A DNA stretch of 64,000 bases from CAYLNL01 sp964385175 (lineage in GTDB: Bacteria > Bacteroidota > Bacteroidia > Flavobacteriales > Flavobacteriaceae), in contig CAYLNL010000001.1 in the NCBI GenBank assembly GCA_964385175.1, positions 284,911 to 348,910 of the forward strand, read 5' to 3'. Position numbers and translations under genes: made by a program. Shown here one piece after another: positions 17,801 to 25,496 of the stretch. Position 1 is the stretch's first letter; every line of letters starts with the position of its first letter. The notes beneath the pieces were generated by a model that was not told the origin of the DNA, did no database searches, and was given only the letters and a program-made list of their open reading frames with translations.

Positions 17801-18161
17801 GGCGATAGGTAAGCCAGAAACGGTTTCCCAGGGGTTTATCTTCTAACACGGTAGCTGTTACCTGGGGGCTAATGGAAAGTCGCCTTCCCTGCGGGCTGTC
17901 ATATAAATAGATAATGGGTTGTATGTGAATTTCTCCGCTGAAGTAAATTTCTCCTCCGTATTTTACATAAAAGCTCTGTTTGCTCAATGTTAGTGTATCG
18001 CGATTGCATTTCCAGGGACCGCCGCTTCGCTCGTGCAATACGAGGGAATCTTGCACCGGTTGCCCCACGGTATTTTCTATTGCCAGGCACCCAAGAAACA
18101 CACACCAGCTCCAGGCAACGAAGTGTTGAGATAGTATGGCTTTAACTCCAAATTGTTTCAT
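14829..18161 (-). CDS. Large surface protein with pre-toxin-like segment, candidate polymorphic toxin
   Basis: 1110 residues. A hydrophobic signal-like N-terminus (~20-33) and an extracellular N-domain precede a membrane helix at ~190-212 (KIIGIAALAGGIGAVAYGMM). Beta-rich Ig-like repeats follow (~230-560), including a Big-like stretch ALSVRVIDEFDDPIPNCRI. At ~720-740 TGRDLEGRKVSMLERLAGG resembles the pre-toxin TG motif of secreted toxins. A long charged coiled coil runs from ~790 to 910, and the C-terminal ~170 residues match nothing I know. This architecture suggests a contact-delivered or surface-anchored toxin. No obvious immunity gene sits directly downstream; the next gene is the HEPN protein, 400 bp away. 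Confidence 0.6.
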   Translation of the reverse strand: MKQFGVKAILSQHFVAWSWCVFLGCLAIENTVGQPVQDSLVLHERSGGPWKCNRDTLTLSKQSFYVKYGGEIYFSGEIHIQPIIYLYDSPQGRRLSISPQVTATVLEDKPLGNRFWLTYRLARQHLDYPEQSVAYIKLHFNNGETLDYNGNMLIPEGATKITSLEIKWKGNELPVTRVFFWGNLGTPWSGSRKWVKIIGIAALAGGIGAVAYGMMRLRQRRLRKDNEREEEQDVVLSITRLDPSVAVTRLHPHELLRVKAVFKKPPLQEVSVMLSSTAGSSLSVKLQPYRSDTVYLSEPIDLVLPEYASLLGILSMQVPAEGILTLQWNETIETFLISWPELPEIPDLPGIRITRNGPQEVVIDPQAGIHGALSVRVIDEFDDPIPNCRIAWHIENFEGSMPCTVTDAEGVTELKFLEASFGGFIPVEDGLPLSDQLHATQYKLFPVVEDATLAPLVSSEAIEFTVDLVAPTYLSILNHEFKPAVYLVEGENTTFRVAPGRADGRGISGKVPVTVIDPKEDSHEWELPETYKKGSYESKEPWEAIYREDGDKVVLRFQQHQVEVPVYKDALRGQNAQLYPLLNTLRQVNLKTRQAEGLSQEQQRELHLKGRMIANAIAWLDEPHPVYELPIAITHKYLELLELPVAELGAMEEIPVTVHKMPNALKNTRIMYTCKKEAEEIDTVISITARERYDRNYWIMLSTAVEIIAAPHIGAYTAYTGRDLEGRKVSMLERLAGGAVVVASLLPLGLAFRRYAKAARALERQAINHLDWYATTMERAYLEDIFSIQAATCRQLRSQMASLFSKSVKAEQKILSQAQKALDDIESLEQRITKLEDDIKATKEKLKAEIQRRADDPSLKAVTQEMQSWERGMVRQEKSLDLRRQELQSARTRHAMHVDRLNELYIGRNLEKQQLSKMMDEGILPAQNDKFGGRKSTDLYQVQAEADLAATDSAWAGVTKREIHTPYRQTRWGDKFKVAEKKTVAPEADHLCMSDLKGADSKYWTFWPQEGGKLGNILKDVDTVTHRVRQAVNSIEKGRQIQYNILSERVGRQGMDVWQQVWDLDFHIVTPIPVPAEIQNIIRASVGGAGRNIKFTVVPARLNHWVQSLP

Positions 18162-18486
18162 ATCGGTTGTATTTTAGTTATTGGTTGTAAAAAAAACCTG
18201 AACAGGGTGTATTGGGTGGTTGCATTTTTTCGGTTTTTCAATTTTAACTGCTTCTACCCTTTTCTCTCTGCAAATCTCCTGGGAACCTGTTAGACAACTT
18301 ATAGAAGCTTCTCAAAAATACTAAAAAAATTGATGTTCTCCTTTCATAAAGATTCCTGGCTATGCGCCATAGCTTGCTTGCTTTTCTCTTCAAAGAAAAC
18401 AGGGGTTCCCCGGCGCACGGGGAGGAAAGCTATGTTAGTAACAGGTGGTAGTAGCCAGGGGGCTTGCAGCGGCGGGAGGCTCCTTT
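18162..18486 (-). other. Intergenic gap with faint repeat remnant
   Basis: The 325 bp between the large surface protein and the DUF998 gene holds no gene I can support. A degenerate end of the GC-rich repeat is visible near 18447-18482 (GTAGTAGCCAGGGGGCTTGC followed by GGCGGGAGGCTCC), comparable to 14715-14750. The rest is AT-rich and presumably contains the promoter of the large gene. Confidence 0.5.
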
Positions 18487-19116
18487 TCAGCGCTCTTTAT
18501 GCAGCGTTCTAAGATAGAAAGAACATATCACTATCCAGGCAAGTATAGAGCCTTCAATAATCCGTTGATAGAGCCCGACAACTTTTGAATGCATGTTAGA
18601 TGATAAAATACTAACCAATAGAATAGCGGTCAATCCGCAAACAATGCCTGAGTATGATACATATTTTCCATTTGTCCATTTTCTGGCTACAATTCCAAGA
18701 ACCAGTAAACAGATGGGAACTATCATGTATGTCAATAGCCCCATGAGGTTATGAATTAACTGCGAAAGGCTTGGGTGAACCAATTCTTTGTTGCAACCTT
18801 TGTCGCATGGAAAAAAACTAACCATACTTGTTGTAACCCCGTAAAATACTCCAAGTCCTGCAAACCCTAATTTTGTAAGAGTAGATTTTGGTACTGCCCT
18901 TGCTGCATAAAATGCAAAGACGGCAATAAATATCCCGCCAGGCAAAAAGCCTAAATATCTAAGTTGAGGACCATAAGGTGTCCCAATAGCGTAGGATTCG
19001 CTAATGAGTTGAGAAATATGGCTATAATCTGAAAATTGTAGCCCACCCAGGATAGCTGCTGAAATAAAAAACAATACCCCCATACATCCAAACCACGATG
19101 CTTTCATTCCGTTCAT
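18487..19116 (-). CDS. DUF998-family membrane protein
   Basis: A 209-residue integral membrane protein with about six hydrophobic helices (~10-25, 52-70, 82-100, 125-145, 157-175, 185-203). The pattern and the cysteine-containing loop FFPCDKGC (~101-108) fit DUF998, whose function is unknown. Upstream on the minus strand lies a GTTGGCTGC core (19184-19192) with an attC-like half palindrome and a TATATTTG box, suggesting it may be a degenerate cassette too. Confidence 0.75.
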   Translation of the reverse strand: MNGMKASWFGCMGVLFFISAAILGGLQFSDYSHISQLISESYAIGTPYGPQLRYLGFLPGGIFIAVFAFYAARAVPKSTLTKLGFAGLGVFYGVTTSMVSFFPCDKGCNKELVHPSLSQLIHNLMGLLTYMIVPICLLVLGIVARKWTNGKYVSYSGIVCGLTAILLVSILSSNMHSKVVGLYQRIIEGSILAWIVICSFYLRTLHKER

Positions 19117-19183
19117 ACTTTTTGTTAATTTTATTCCTGGAAAATATACTTGTTATTCGTTTGTCGAACCCTCGTTTAGAGTA

Positions 19184-19445
19184 GCAGCCAACAACGAGCG
19201 GCTTCCCGCAGTTCGTCTGCGACAAATATAGAAAAAATGCTGTTGCTTTTCCCCACCCACCTCGCTCTCCTAAATCTCCCAACTTCGGAACTAAACCAAA
19301 AACCGCTCTCACGTGCGGGAGCGCCTGTATGCGAGCAGGCACGCGCGCTCGCGACCGCGGGAGAAATAGTCTCATACAAAGCCAGGAGACTTTGCGGAGC
19401 GGGAGGGGGTAAATACCACACGAAAGGATTTGTGCGGTAACAGGG
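19184..19445 (+). repeat. Solitary cassette-like half-site plus GC-rich repeat copy
   Basis: Positions 19184-19220 (GCAGCCAAC then ACGAGCGGCTTCCCGCAG) match one arm of the attC-like element at 12875-12993, but the second arm is missing. The GC-rich modular repeat (about 19252-19445) follows, including the ACAAAGCCAGGAGACTTTGC hairpin and a terminal ACGAAAGGATTTGTGCGG module. Together they fill the 335 bp gap 19117-19451. Confidence 0.65.
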
Positions 19446-19451
19446 AATGTT

Positions 19452-19892
19452 TCATAACTGTATGCCCCATGTTTTAAACTCGTTTACTTTAACTAAAAAC
19501 ATCATGGTATTACTCCCTAAATCGCCGCCGTTAACGCCACTTCTCCAGTAATTTTTGTTTTCTAAAAGTTCTTTTTTCAGGCGATTTGTCTCGATCATGT
19601 AAAAAACACCTGCAAATTTATACACCCAATAATCTGCTTTGGTAACCGAAATGCCGGTTGCTTTTTTTCTCGATTCATACTCAACAGCCACATTCCCGGT
19701 TTTTTCGGCCATCAAATCGTTTTTTACTTCAAAAGTCAAATTCTTTGAAACAATTTTAATATCATAATCTTTGATGGCCGATTTTTCAATGTCGGGTTCC
19801 TGAACATTAAAATGCTTCTTCAATAATTCTTTTACTTCATCTTCGGCTTTTAAACCATCTTCTAAATCTTTGTCAAAATTATAGTGTGCCAT
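19452..19892 (-). CDS. Small PD-(D/E)XK-like protein
   Basis: A 146-residue soluble protein. DYDIKI (Asp44), then TFEVKND (Glu55, Lys57), followed by a helix and an Lys/Asp-Tyr-Trp stretch (VTKADYWVYKF), fit the core of PD-(D/E)XK nucleases of the phage/resolvase type. Single gene with hairpin repeats on both sides. The substrate is unknown. A role as a phage-derived or defence nuclease is an inference. Confidence 0.65.
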   Translation of the reverse strand: MAHYNFDKDLEDGLKAEDEVKELLKKHFNVQEPDIEKSAIKDYDIKIVSKNLTFEVKNDLMAEKTGNVAVEYESRKKATGISVTKADYWVYKFAGVFYMIETNRLKKELLENKNYWRSGVNGGDLGSNTMMFLVKVNEFKTWGIQL

Positions 19893-20002
19893 TTTCTAAA
19901 TTTTAGCTCACCCGCACAGGCGTTGCGCGTGCACGCGCGGGTACACGCACACGGGCAGGTAACGATACGGTACGAGCCCCGAAGGCTCGTGTCAGTGGGG
20001 AG

Positions 20003-20245
20003 AATAGTATTGTGCAAAGCCAGGAGACTTTGCGAAGCGGTGAGAATAGTATCGTGCAAAGCCAGGAGACTTTGCGGAGCGGGAATAGTATTGTGCAAAG
20101 CCAGGAGACTTTGCGAAGCGGTGAAATAGTATCGTGCAAAGTCGGGAGACTTTGCGGAGCGGGAATAGTATTGTGCAAAGCCAGGAGACTTTGCGAAGCG
20201 GGGGGATAGTATCGTGCAAAGCCAGGAGACTTTGCGAAGCGGGGT
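20003..20245 (+). repeat. Tandem array of six ~40 bp hairpin units
   Basis: Six units begin at about 20003, 20045, 20084, 20125, 20164 and 20205 (periods 42, 39, 41, 39, 41). Each reads AATAGTATYGTGCAAAG, then CCAGGAGACTTTGC, then GRAGCGG, with GCAAAG/CTTTGC forming a hairpin. Odd and even units differ consistently (TTGTG versus ATCGTG, GGTGA versus GGGA), so the array may have grown as an ~80 bp dimer. Single copies of the unit occur at the ends of other GC-rich repeats. A GC-rich module (19907-20002) precedes it. No unique spacers, so not a CRISPR array. Confidence 0.88.
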
Positions 20246-20250
20246 GGGCA

Positions 20251-21069
20251 TTAGAATGTCTTATATTTTTTGGATTCCTCAATTCCTTTTTTAATCTCCT
20301 CTTTTGTTCTGTAGTCACCAGGTATGTCTGGTAAATATGTCGGAAGTGTCGCAAATCTTTGGTAATGGTCAGTCCATTCATCATACTTATAATCTGCAAA
20401 ATGAGTTATCTCTGTCAGTCGTTTGTCTGGTGGTTTAGAATCAATTGTCAAAACGAAACCAAATGGTGGAAATGTAATCTCCGAAAGTTTGGATATGCTA
20501 TTTATATCAATCTGCGCTAAAACACTGTATCCTATATATCTCTTATTACCCTGAATGTTGTAATAGCAAAAAAGTCTATATTTTTTTGAAAGAAATCTCG
20601 TTTCCTTGTTTTTTACAAACTTAACCAATTCGGGTTCAACCTCTCTGAAACTATCTGGATTAACAGAGAAAAACATAGTTACAATTTGTTTGATTGTTCG
20701 CAACGGATAAAAAAAAGTTGGATAGTATAAACTTGGTTGTCCCTTAGTTTTCTGCAAAATACTCATTGCTTGCCATGCCCAACTCACAAAAGCATGTCCA
20801 TACCAACTCCCAGTTTCATTGTTACATCTTTCGCATAGACTGTAGAAACCAATCCCTCCTTGTTTCTTTTTTGAATATCCCTTCTCATAAATTTGGCTGA
20901 TTGTTAAATCAAAAAAATTGTCTTCAAATTCAATTAACTTATCAAATTCCAGTTGGTAAAAATATCGTTGATTATTAAATGCTTTCTCAGGTGGAACATG
21001 TTCATAACTTAGTTGTCCATAGTATCCACATATTTTACATTTTCCGAACAGTTTTTTTCTCCGTCCCAT
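20251..21069 (-). CDS. HNH-like endonuclease domain protein
   Basis: A 272-residue protein. The N-terminal third looks like a zinc-bound HNH/treble-clef nuclease: Cys11-x2-Cys14, then SYEHVPP with His24, then CERCNN (Cys79-x2-Cys82-Asn83). The remaining ~180 residues are mixed alpha/beta and unrecognised. Its 3' end abuts the tandem hairpin array (6 nt apart). Found singly, without a methyltransferase or ATPase partner. Probably a nuclease with a defence or mobile-DNA origin; I cannot name the family. Confidence 0.62.
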   Translation of the reverse strand: MGRRKKLFGKCKICGYYGQLSYEHVPPEKAFNNQRYFYQLEFDKLIEFEDNFFDLTISQIYEKGYSKKKQGGIGFYSLCERCNNETGSWYGHAFVSWAWQAMSILQKTKGQPSLYYPTFFYPLRTIKQIVTMFFSVNPDSFREVEPELVKFVKNKETRFLSKKYRLFCYYNIQGNKRYIGYSVLAQIDINSISKLSEITFPPFGFVLTIDSKPPDKRLTEITHFADYKYDEWTDHYQRFATLPTYLPDIPGDYRTKEEIKKGIEESKKYKTF

Positions 21070-21102
21070 TTATCGTTATTATCCTGAAGAATTTTAGACA
21101 GT

Positions 21103-21190
21103 GTTACCCCCGCGCAAGCCTGCGGGTACACGCACACAGGCAGGTAACGATACGGTACGAGCCAAAAGGCTCGCAACAGCGAGGGGGTAA
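21103..21190 (+). repeat. GC-rich modular hairpin repeat, short copy
   Basis: This sits between the HNH-like gene and the next membrane protein. It shares GGTACACGCACACAGGCAGG and AACGATACGGTACGAGCC with the copy at 19907-20002, including the GAGCC/GGCTC hairpin. Confidence 0.75.
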
Positions 21191-21197
21191 ACTATTT

Positions 21198-21896
21198 TTA
21201 AATATTTAGATCAGCCCTTATACTTGAATATTTGTTTATCCAATTTTCTATTGTGTTTACGCACGTAAAATAATTATTTGTAAATGTCTCAAAAGAGAGG
21301 TCTTCATGAGTTTTGTACCAGCCATCGAGGCTTGATATATTTCCAACATTTTTGTTGATACTTAATTTTATGTTTTCATTTTCATAGGTTTTATTACCAG
21401 TAACGCCTTCTAAATAAGTAATTGATATAAATTCAAGTCTTTTGGATATTTCTTTAGGCATATAGATATTTGAACACATTAAATTCATTTCTTTAAAATA
21501 TGTATTTAATTCCTCTATAGAAAAAACAACATAAGCCTTTGGATTCAAAGTTTCATTAAGGCGATTTACCTCTTCTTGGTTTATCATAACGCTACATATT
21601 GACATCTTTCTTTCCTCTCTATTTTCATAGCTTACTATTATCTGTGTGGATTTAATTTTTTCCAATAATTTTAGCACTATGTCTAATTTTTTTTCGAAAA
21701 TGATTTTTCTGTACCCAAATCTATCATAAATCAAAATAGCAATTATTAAGGTTATAAATGAGGTTGTAGTTAGAAAAATATCCTTTAGGATATTAGAGTT
21801 AAACGAATTATTTGAAATTAATAGGGTCATTATAACTCCGATATAAAAAAGAATTAGAATCGCTACTACAAGTGAATTTATCCTTTCAATTTTCAT
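21198..21896 (-). CDS. Unknown protein with two N-terminal membrane helices
   Basis: A 232-residue protein, not recognised. Two hydrophobic helices (~8-28 and ~40-58) anchor a ~170-residue, lysine- and asparagine-rich soluble domain that would face the cytoplasm. It is very AT-rich, unlike feoB just downstream. It is flanked by GC-rich repeats (21103-21190, 21930-22085) and has no obvious partner. The layout of a small membrane anchor and a soluble domain is common in defence effectors, but nothing more can be said. Confidence 0.55.
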   Translation of the reverse strand: MKIERINSLVVAILILFYIGVIMTLLISNNSFNSNILKDIFLTTTSFITLIIAILIYDRFGYRKIIFEKKLDIVLKLLEKIKSTQIIVSYENREERKMSICSVMINQEEVNRLNETLNPKAYVVFSIEELNTYFKEMNLMCSNIYMPKEISKRLEFISITYLEGVTGNKTYENENIKLSINKNVGNISSLDGWYKTHEDLSFETFTNNYFTCVNTIENWINKYSSIRADLNI

Positions 21897-21929
21897 TTTT
21901 ATGATTTTTTAAAATAGCTGTCTTCATAC

Positions 21930-22085
21930 CCCCCGCTACCGCCCGAATCCTTTCGGGTGGTAGTTACAATCCCCCCGCACGCGTGCCCGCTCTCCCGCGT
22001 GTGCACGCGCGGCTACACACCCGCGCAAGCGCCCACGCCCGTACCCCACGCTGGTGCGAACCTCCCGGCTCGTACCGCAAATCCA
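21930..22085 (-). repeat. GC-rich modular hairpin repeat, opposite orientation
   Basis: Modules of the same family as at 4.66 kb but inverted. The GGTACGAGCC module and GTGCACACGCGGG hairpin read on the minus strand, and an ACCCGAAAGGATTCGGGCGG end module lies at ~21939-21958. It marks the border between the accessory island and the iron-transport operon. Confidence 0.7.
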
Positions 22086-22138
22086 TGTTATTCAACCCCT
22101 CAAAAATAGTAAAAACCGGCTTTTCCCCATCGCAACGG

Positions 22139-22270
22139 TCAATGACAGCCACAGTCTTTTTTTCCGCAGCCTTTGGCGGGTTTTTTCTTAGGCAACAGGA
22201 ACTTTTTCACCAAAAATCCAATAGCAAGCAGCAGGGCGGTATAGGCGAGGAGCGGTTGCAGGTAGCTCAT
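22139..22270 (-). CDS. FeoB-associated Cys-rich membrane protein
   Basis: A 43-residue peptide starting 4 nt after the feoB stop. It has one membrane helix (~7-21, LLAYTALLLAIGFLV), a basic stretch, and a Cys-rich tail ending CGKKDCGCH (three Cys). This matches the small FeoB-associated Cys-rich proteins that replace FeoC in many Bacteroidota and probably assist ferrous iron uptake. The position and composition make it convincing despite its size. Confidence 0.85.
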   Translation of the reverse strand: MSYLQPLLAYTALLLAIGFLVKKFLLPKKKPAKGCGKKDCGCH

Positions 22271-22274
22271 ACAT

Positions 22275-24347
22275 TTATTTTAAAAGTTGATAGGCGAGCA
22301 GCGCCACCAGGTATGCAAAGGCCGTCATACACCCCAATTGCAGCAGCGGCCAGCGCCAGCTGTTGGTTTCCTGTTTCACGATGGCAAGCGTGCTCATACA
22401 CTGCATGGCAAAGGCGTAAAAGAGCATGAGCGAAATGCCGGAGGCGGGCGTAAACAGCTTTTCGCCGGTAACGGGATGCACCTCCGCCGCCATGCGCTGC
22501 TTCACGGTTTCTTCTCCCGTTTCGCCCACGCTGTAAATGGTGGCGAGCGTGCCCACAAACACCTCGCGGGCGGCGAAGGAGCTCAGGATGGCGATGCCGA
22601 TTTTCCAGTCGTAGCCCAGGGGTTCAAGAACAGGCTCTATGGCCTGCCCCACGATGCCGATGTAGGAATTTTTGAGCTGGCGCGCACCTGCCTCCTGCGC
22701 CGGCGCACCCGTGAGGGAAGCCGTTTCAGTGCCGTCAACCCGTCCCGAAGGCCCGTTAGACGCCAAAAACCAGAGGATAACGGCAATCGCCATGATAATT
22801 TTCCCGGCGCCCCATACAAAGCCCTTCGTCTTTTCGACCACTGTGAGCGCCACGTTTTTCAGGGACGGCAGCTTGTAATTGGGCATTTCTACCACAAAAA
22901 ATGAGTTGTTCCGCAGGCGGATGATTTTGTGGAGGAGGTATGCCGAAAAAATAGCCATGCCAAAGCCCAGCAGGTACAGCGCCATGAGGGTGATGCCCTG
23001 GAGATTCATCCCCAAAAAGCGCTCGTTGGGAATAACGAGGGCGATGAGGATGAGATATACCGGCAGGCGGGCGGAACAGGTGGTAAAAGGCGTTACCAGG
23101 ATGGTGAGCAACCGCTCTTTCCAGCTTTCAATATTGCGGGTGGCCATAATGGCGGGGATGGCGCAGGCGGTGCCCGAAATAAGGGGGATAACGCTCTTGC
23201 CGCTGAGCCCGAAACGGCGCATGGTGCGGTCTGTTAAAAACACCACGCGGCTCATGTAGCCCGTTTCTTCCAGCACGGAAATGAAGAGGAACAGGAAAAC
23301 AATTTGGGGAATAAACATCACAATGCCGCCTAAGCCCGGCAAAATGCCTTCGGCGAGCAGGCTGGTAAACAGCCCATGCGGCAAGCCTGTCTTCACCGTT
23401 TCGCTCAGCGAGGCAAACAGCCCGTCTATATAATCCATCGGGTAGCTACTCCAGTCGTAAATAGCCTGGAAAATGGTGAGCAGCACCACGAAAAAAATAA
23501 AATACCCATACACCTTGTGCGTGAGAACCCTGTCTAAAACCGCCCGCAGGTCTTTGCCGCGGAGGCGGTTTACCTGGTATCCTTCCTTCAGCACATCGTT
23601 GATAAACTGGTAGCGCAAAATAGTCTCCTTTTGCTGCAAACGCTTCAGTTCTGCCCCCGATTTGGTAGAAAAAGCCGAGGCGTCTTTAACAGGATTCCGG
23701 CTTACCCGCGCAAAATTCACATCTTGCGTAATCACCAGCCAGAGCTTGTAGAGGTCCTGGTTGGGAAAAGCATTCCGCAAGCCGTCAAAATACGTTTTAT
23801 CAATCACCGAAGCGTGTACACAAGGCTCGGTAGAAAGGTTTTTGTAGTCGAGCAGCCACTCCTTAATTTCCGCGATGCCCGCACCCCTGCGCGCGCTCGT
23901 GAGCACAATCTTAGTTTTGAGGCGCTCTTCCAGCAGCGGAATATCTAAGGAAATGCCCTTGCGCCGCATCTGGTCGGCCATGTTAATAACTAATATGGTG
24001 GGAATTTTGAGGTCTTTTACCTGCGTAAAGAGCAAAAGATTTCGCTTCAGGTTTTCCACATCGGTAACCACCACCGCCACATCGGGATAATCTTTGTCGT
24101 TTTTGTTGAGCAGCAACTCAATCACCATACTCTCGTCTATGGAGGTGGCGTTGAGGCTGTAGGTGCCCGGCAGGTCTAAGATATGGGCTTTTACACCCCG
24201 CGGCAGCCGGCACACCCCTTCTTTGCGCTCCACGGTAATGCCGGGGTAGTTGCCCACCTTTTGGTTGAGACCGGTGAGCTGGTTGAACACCGAGGTTTTG
24301 CCGGTATTGGGGTTCCCGATGAGCGCTACTTTTAGCTGCCTGCTCAT
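22275..24347 (-). CDS. feoB: Ferrous iron transporter FeoB
   Basis: A 690-residue GTP-gated inner-membrane ferrous iron permease. The N-terminal G domain has G1 GNPNTGKTS (11-19) and G3 DLPGTYSL (~58-65). Beyond ~270, a core of about eight to ten membrane helices includes the two Gate motifs (GCGKSV-like LSGKSVIPLISG and TCSARLPVY). The start overlaps the feoA stop (ATGA, 24344-24347). Slightly shorter than E. coli FeoB. Confidence 0.95.
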   Translation of the reverse strand: MSRQLKVALIGNPNTGKTSVFNQLTGLNQKVGNYPGITVERKEGVCRLPRGVKAHILDLPGTYSLNATSIDESMVIELLLNKNDKDYPDVAVVVTDVENLKRNLLLFTQVKDLKIPTILVINMADQMRRKGISLDIPLLEERLKTKIVLTSARRGAGIAEIKEWLLDYKNLSTEPCVHASVIDKTYFDGLRNAFPNQDLYKLWLVITQDVNFARVSRNPVKDASAFSTKSGAELKRLQQKETILRYQFINDVLKEGYQVNRLRGKDLRAVLDRVLTHKVYGYFIFFVVLLTIFQAIYDWSSYPMDYIDGLFASLSETVKTGLPHGLFTSLLAEGILPGLGGIVMFIPQIVFLFLFISVLEETGYMSRVVFLTDRTMRRFGLSGKSVIPLISGTACAIPAIMATRNIESWKERLLTILVTPFTTCSARLPVYLILIALVIPNERFLGMNLQGITLMALYLLGFGMAIFSAYLLHKIIRLRNNSFFVVEMPNYKLPSLKNVALTVVEKTKGFVWGAGKIIMAIAVILWFLASNGPSGRVDGTETASLTGAPAQEAGARQLKNSYIGIVGQAIEPVLEPLGYDWKIGIAILSSFAAREVFVGTLATIYSVGETGEETVKQRMAAEVHPVTGEKLFTPASGISLMLFYAFAMQCMSTLAIVKQETNSWRWPLLQLGCMTAFAYLVALLAYQLLK

Positions 24348-24589
24348 AGGGCGCTGGTATTATTTACCCGCTCTACCTCTATTAACAGAGCGGTTTCTTT
24401 GCGGATGGCTAAGTAGGAGCCGTTTATGTTGAGGTAGAGCGGGTCGTGGAAGGGGGCGTACTGGATTACCTCTACTTCGTTGCCCGGCAAACAGCCCATC
24501 TCGAAGAGTTTTATGGGGATAACGTCCGGGGAAATGGCTTTGATGATTCCCTTTTCGCCTCGTTTTAAATCGGCTACCGTGATTTTCAT
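24344..24589 (-). CDS. feoA: FeoA, SH3-like activator of FeoB
   Basis: An 81-residue small cytosolic protein of the SH3-like FeoA fold (KRGEKGIIKAI...LFEMGCLPGNEVEV), which binds and stimulates FeoB. First gene of feoA-feoB-Cys-rich peptide, overlapping feoB by 4 nt. The SCO-type gene lies only ~44 bp upstream on the same strand, so it may share the transcript. Confidence 0.93.
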   Translation of the reverse strand: MKITVADLKRGEKGIIKAISPDVIPIKLFEMGCLPGNEVEVIQYAPFHDPLYLNINGSYLAIRKETALLIEVERVNNTSAL

Positions 24590-24632
24590 CCTTATTTAGA
24601 ATGATTTTAAGTAAGCAAAGATAGCACAAAAA

Positions 24633-25307
24633 TCAATGTTGGTAACCCGCCTGCAAAATTTTTACATCTGCCAGCAGCTTTTTCATCGCCTTTTCATCCG
24701 TACCATCGTAAAACCCGCGGATGCGGCGCTCTTTGTCCACCAGGATAAAATTTTCGGTGTGGATCATGTCGTATTCATCCCCATTGCCATCGTCCTTAAC
24801 CGCCAGGTACGATTTTCGCGCCAGTTCGTAAATCTGTTTTTTATCGCCGGTAACCAAATTCCACTTGCGGTCGTTCACCCCCTTCGCGCGCGCGTATTTT
24901 TTCAGTTGCGCCACGGAGTCTATCCGGGGCGTTACCGAGTGCGAGAGCAGCATGACCTCCTCATCGTGGAGAATGCGCTGCTGTATCTTCCGCATGTTGT
25001 CCGTCATAACCGGGCAAATGGAAGCGCAGGTGGTGAAGAAAAAATCGGCTATGTAAATTTTGCCCCGGTAATCTTCCTGCGTAATGGTGTCCCCGTTTTG
25101 GTTGAGGAGCGAAAAGTTGGCTATGGTGTGGTATTTCCGCACATACTGGACGGCGGTGTCCACCAATTCTGCATTTACCATGGCGGGTTGATAGACGGGG
25201 AGGGTGGGGGCTGGTTTCAGGGCGCGGTAAAAGAGAGAAATACTAATAATGGAAAGAAAACCAAGGGTTATGGCGAGGTATTTAAATTGTTTGAAAAAAA
25301 GCCACAT
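24633..25307 (-). CDS. SCO1/SenC-type copper chaperone
   Basis: A 224-residue thioredoxin-fold protein, membrane-anchored by one N-terminal helix (~9-27). It has the copper-binding CASICP motif (Cys94, Cys98) and a distal His in DMIHTENF (~185). SCO proteins deliver copper or reducing power to cytochrome c oxidase CuA; no oxidase genes are in view. Together with feo it forms a metal-handling block. Confidence 0.9.
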   Translation of the reverse strand: MWLFFKQFKYLAITLGFLSIISISLFYRALKPAPTLPVYQPAMVNAELVDTAVQYVRKYHTIANFSLLNQNGDTITQEDYRGKIYIADFFFTTCASICPVMTDNMRKIQQRILHDEEVMLLSHSVTPRIDSVAQLKKYARAKGVNDRKWNLVTGDKKQIYELARKSYLAVKDDGNGDEYDMIHTENFILVDKERRIRGFYDGTDEKAMKKLLADVKILQAGYQH

Positions 25308-25496
25308 GCTGCCGTTACATAACTATCGTTGCAAAGATAGGGATAAATTGAGGATGAATTTGGAATTATGAATTGATAATTCCCAGGGGTCTTTGCAGTT
25401 AGTAGAGAAAATAGAGAATAGAATAACGAAAAGGGGGTAGCCAAAAACTACAGCGGGTGCACAAAATAGCCGTTTTTTTAACTCTTCTTAGGTAAA

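Noticed and set aside
20003..20245. Possible CRISPR array
   Set aside because: Units are contiguous, with no unique spacers, and no cas genes are nearby; it is an ordinary tandem hairpin repeat.
19862..20399. Several repetitive ORFs (short Leu/Ser/Cys repeats) around 20.0 kb
   Set aside because: They are read-through of the six-unit tandem repeat in different frames, not genes.
7657..22085. Search for an integrase, transposase or phage integration module
   Set aside because: No ORF in the island shows tyrosine/serine recombinase or transposase motifs; the recombinase, if any, is outside the window.
22287..22904. 205-residue ORF on the plus strand opposite feoB
   Set aside because: Antisense shadow of the feoB reading frame; biased Arg/Gly/His composition and no start context.
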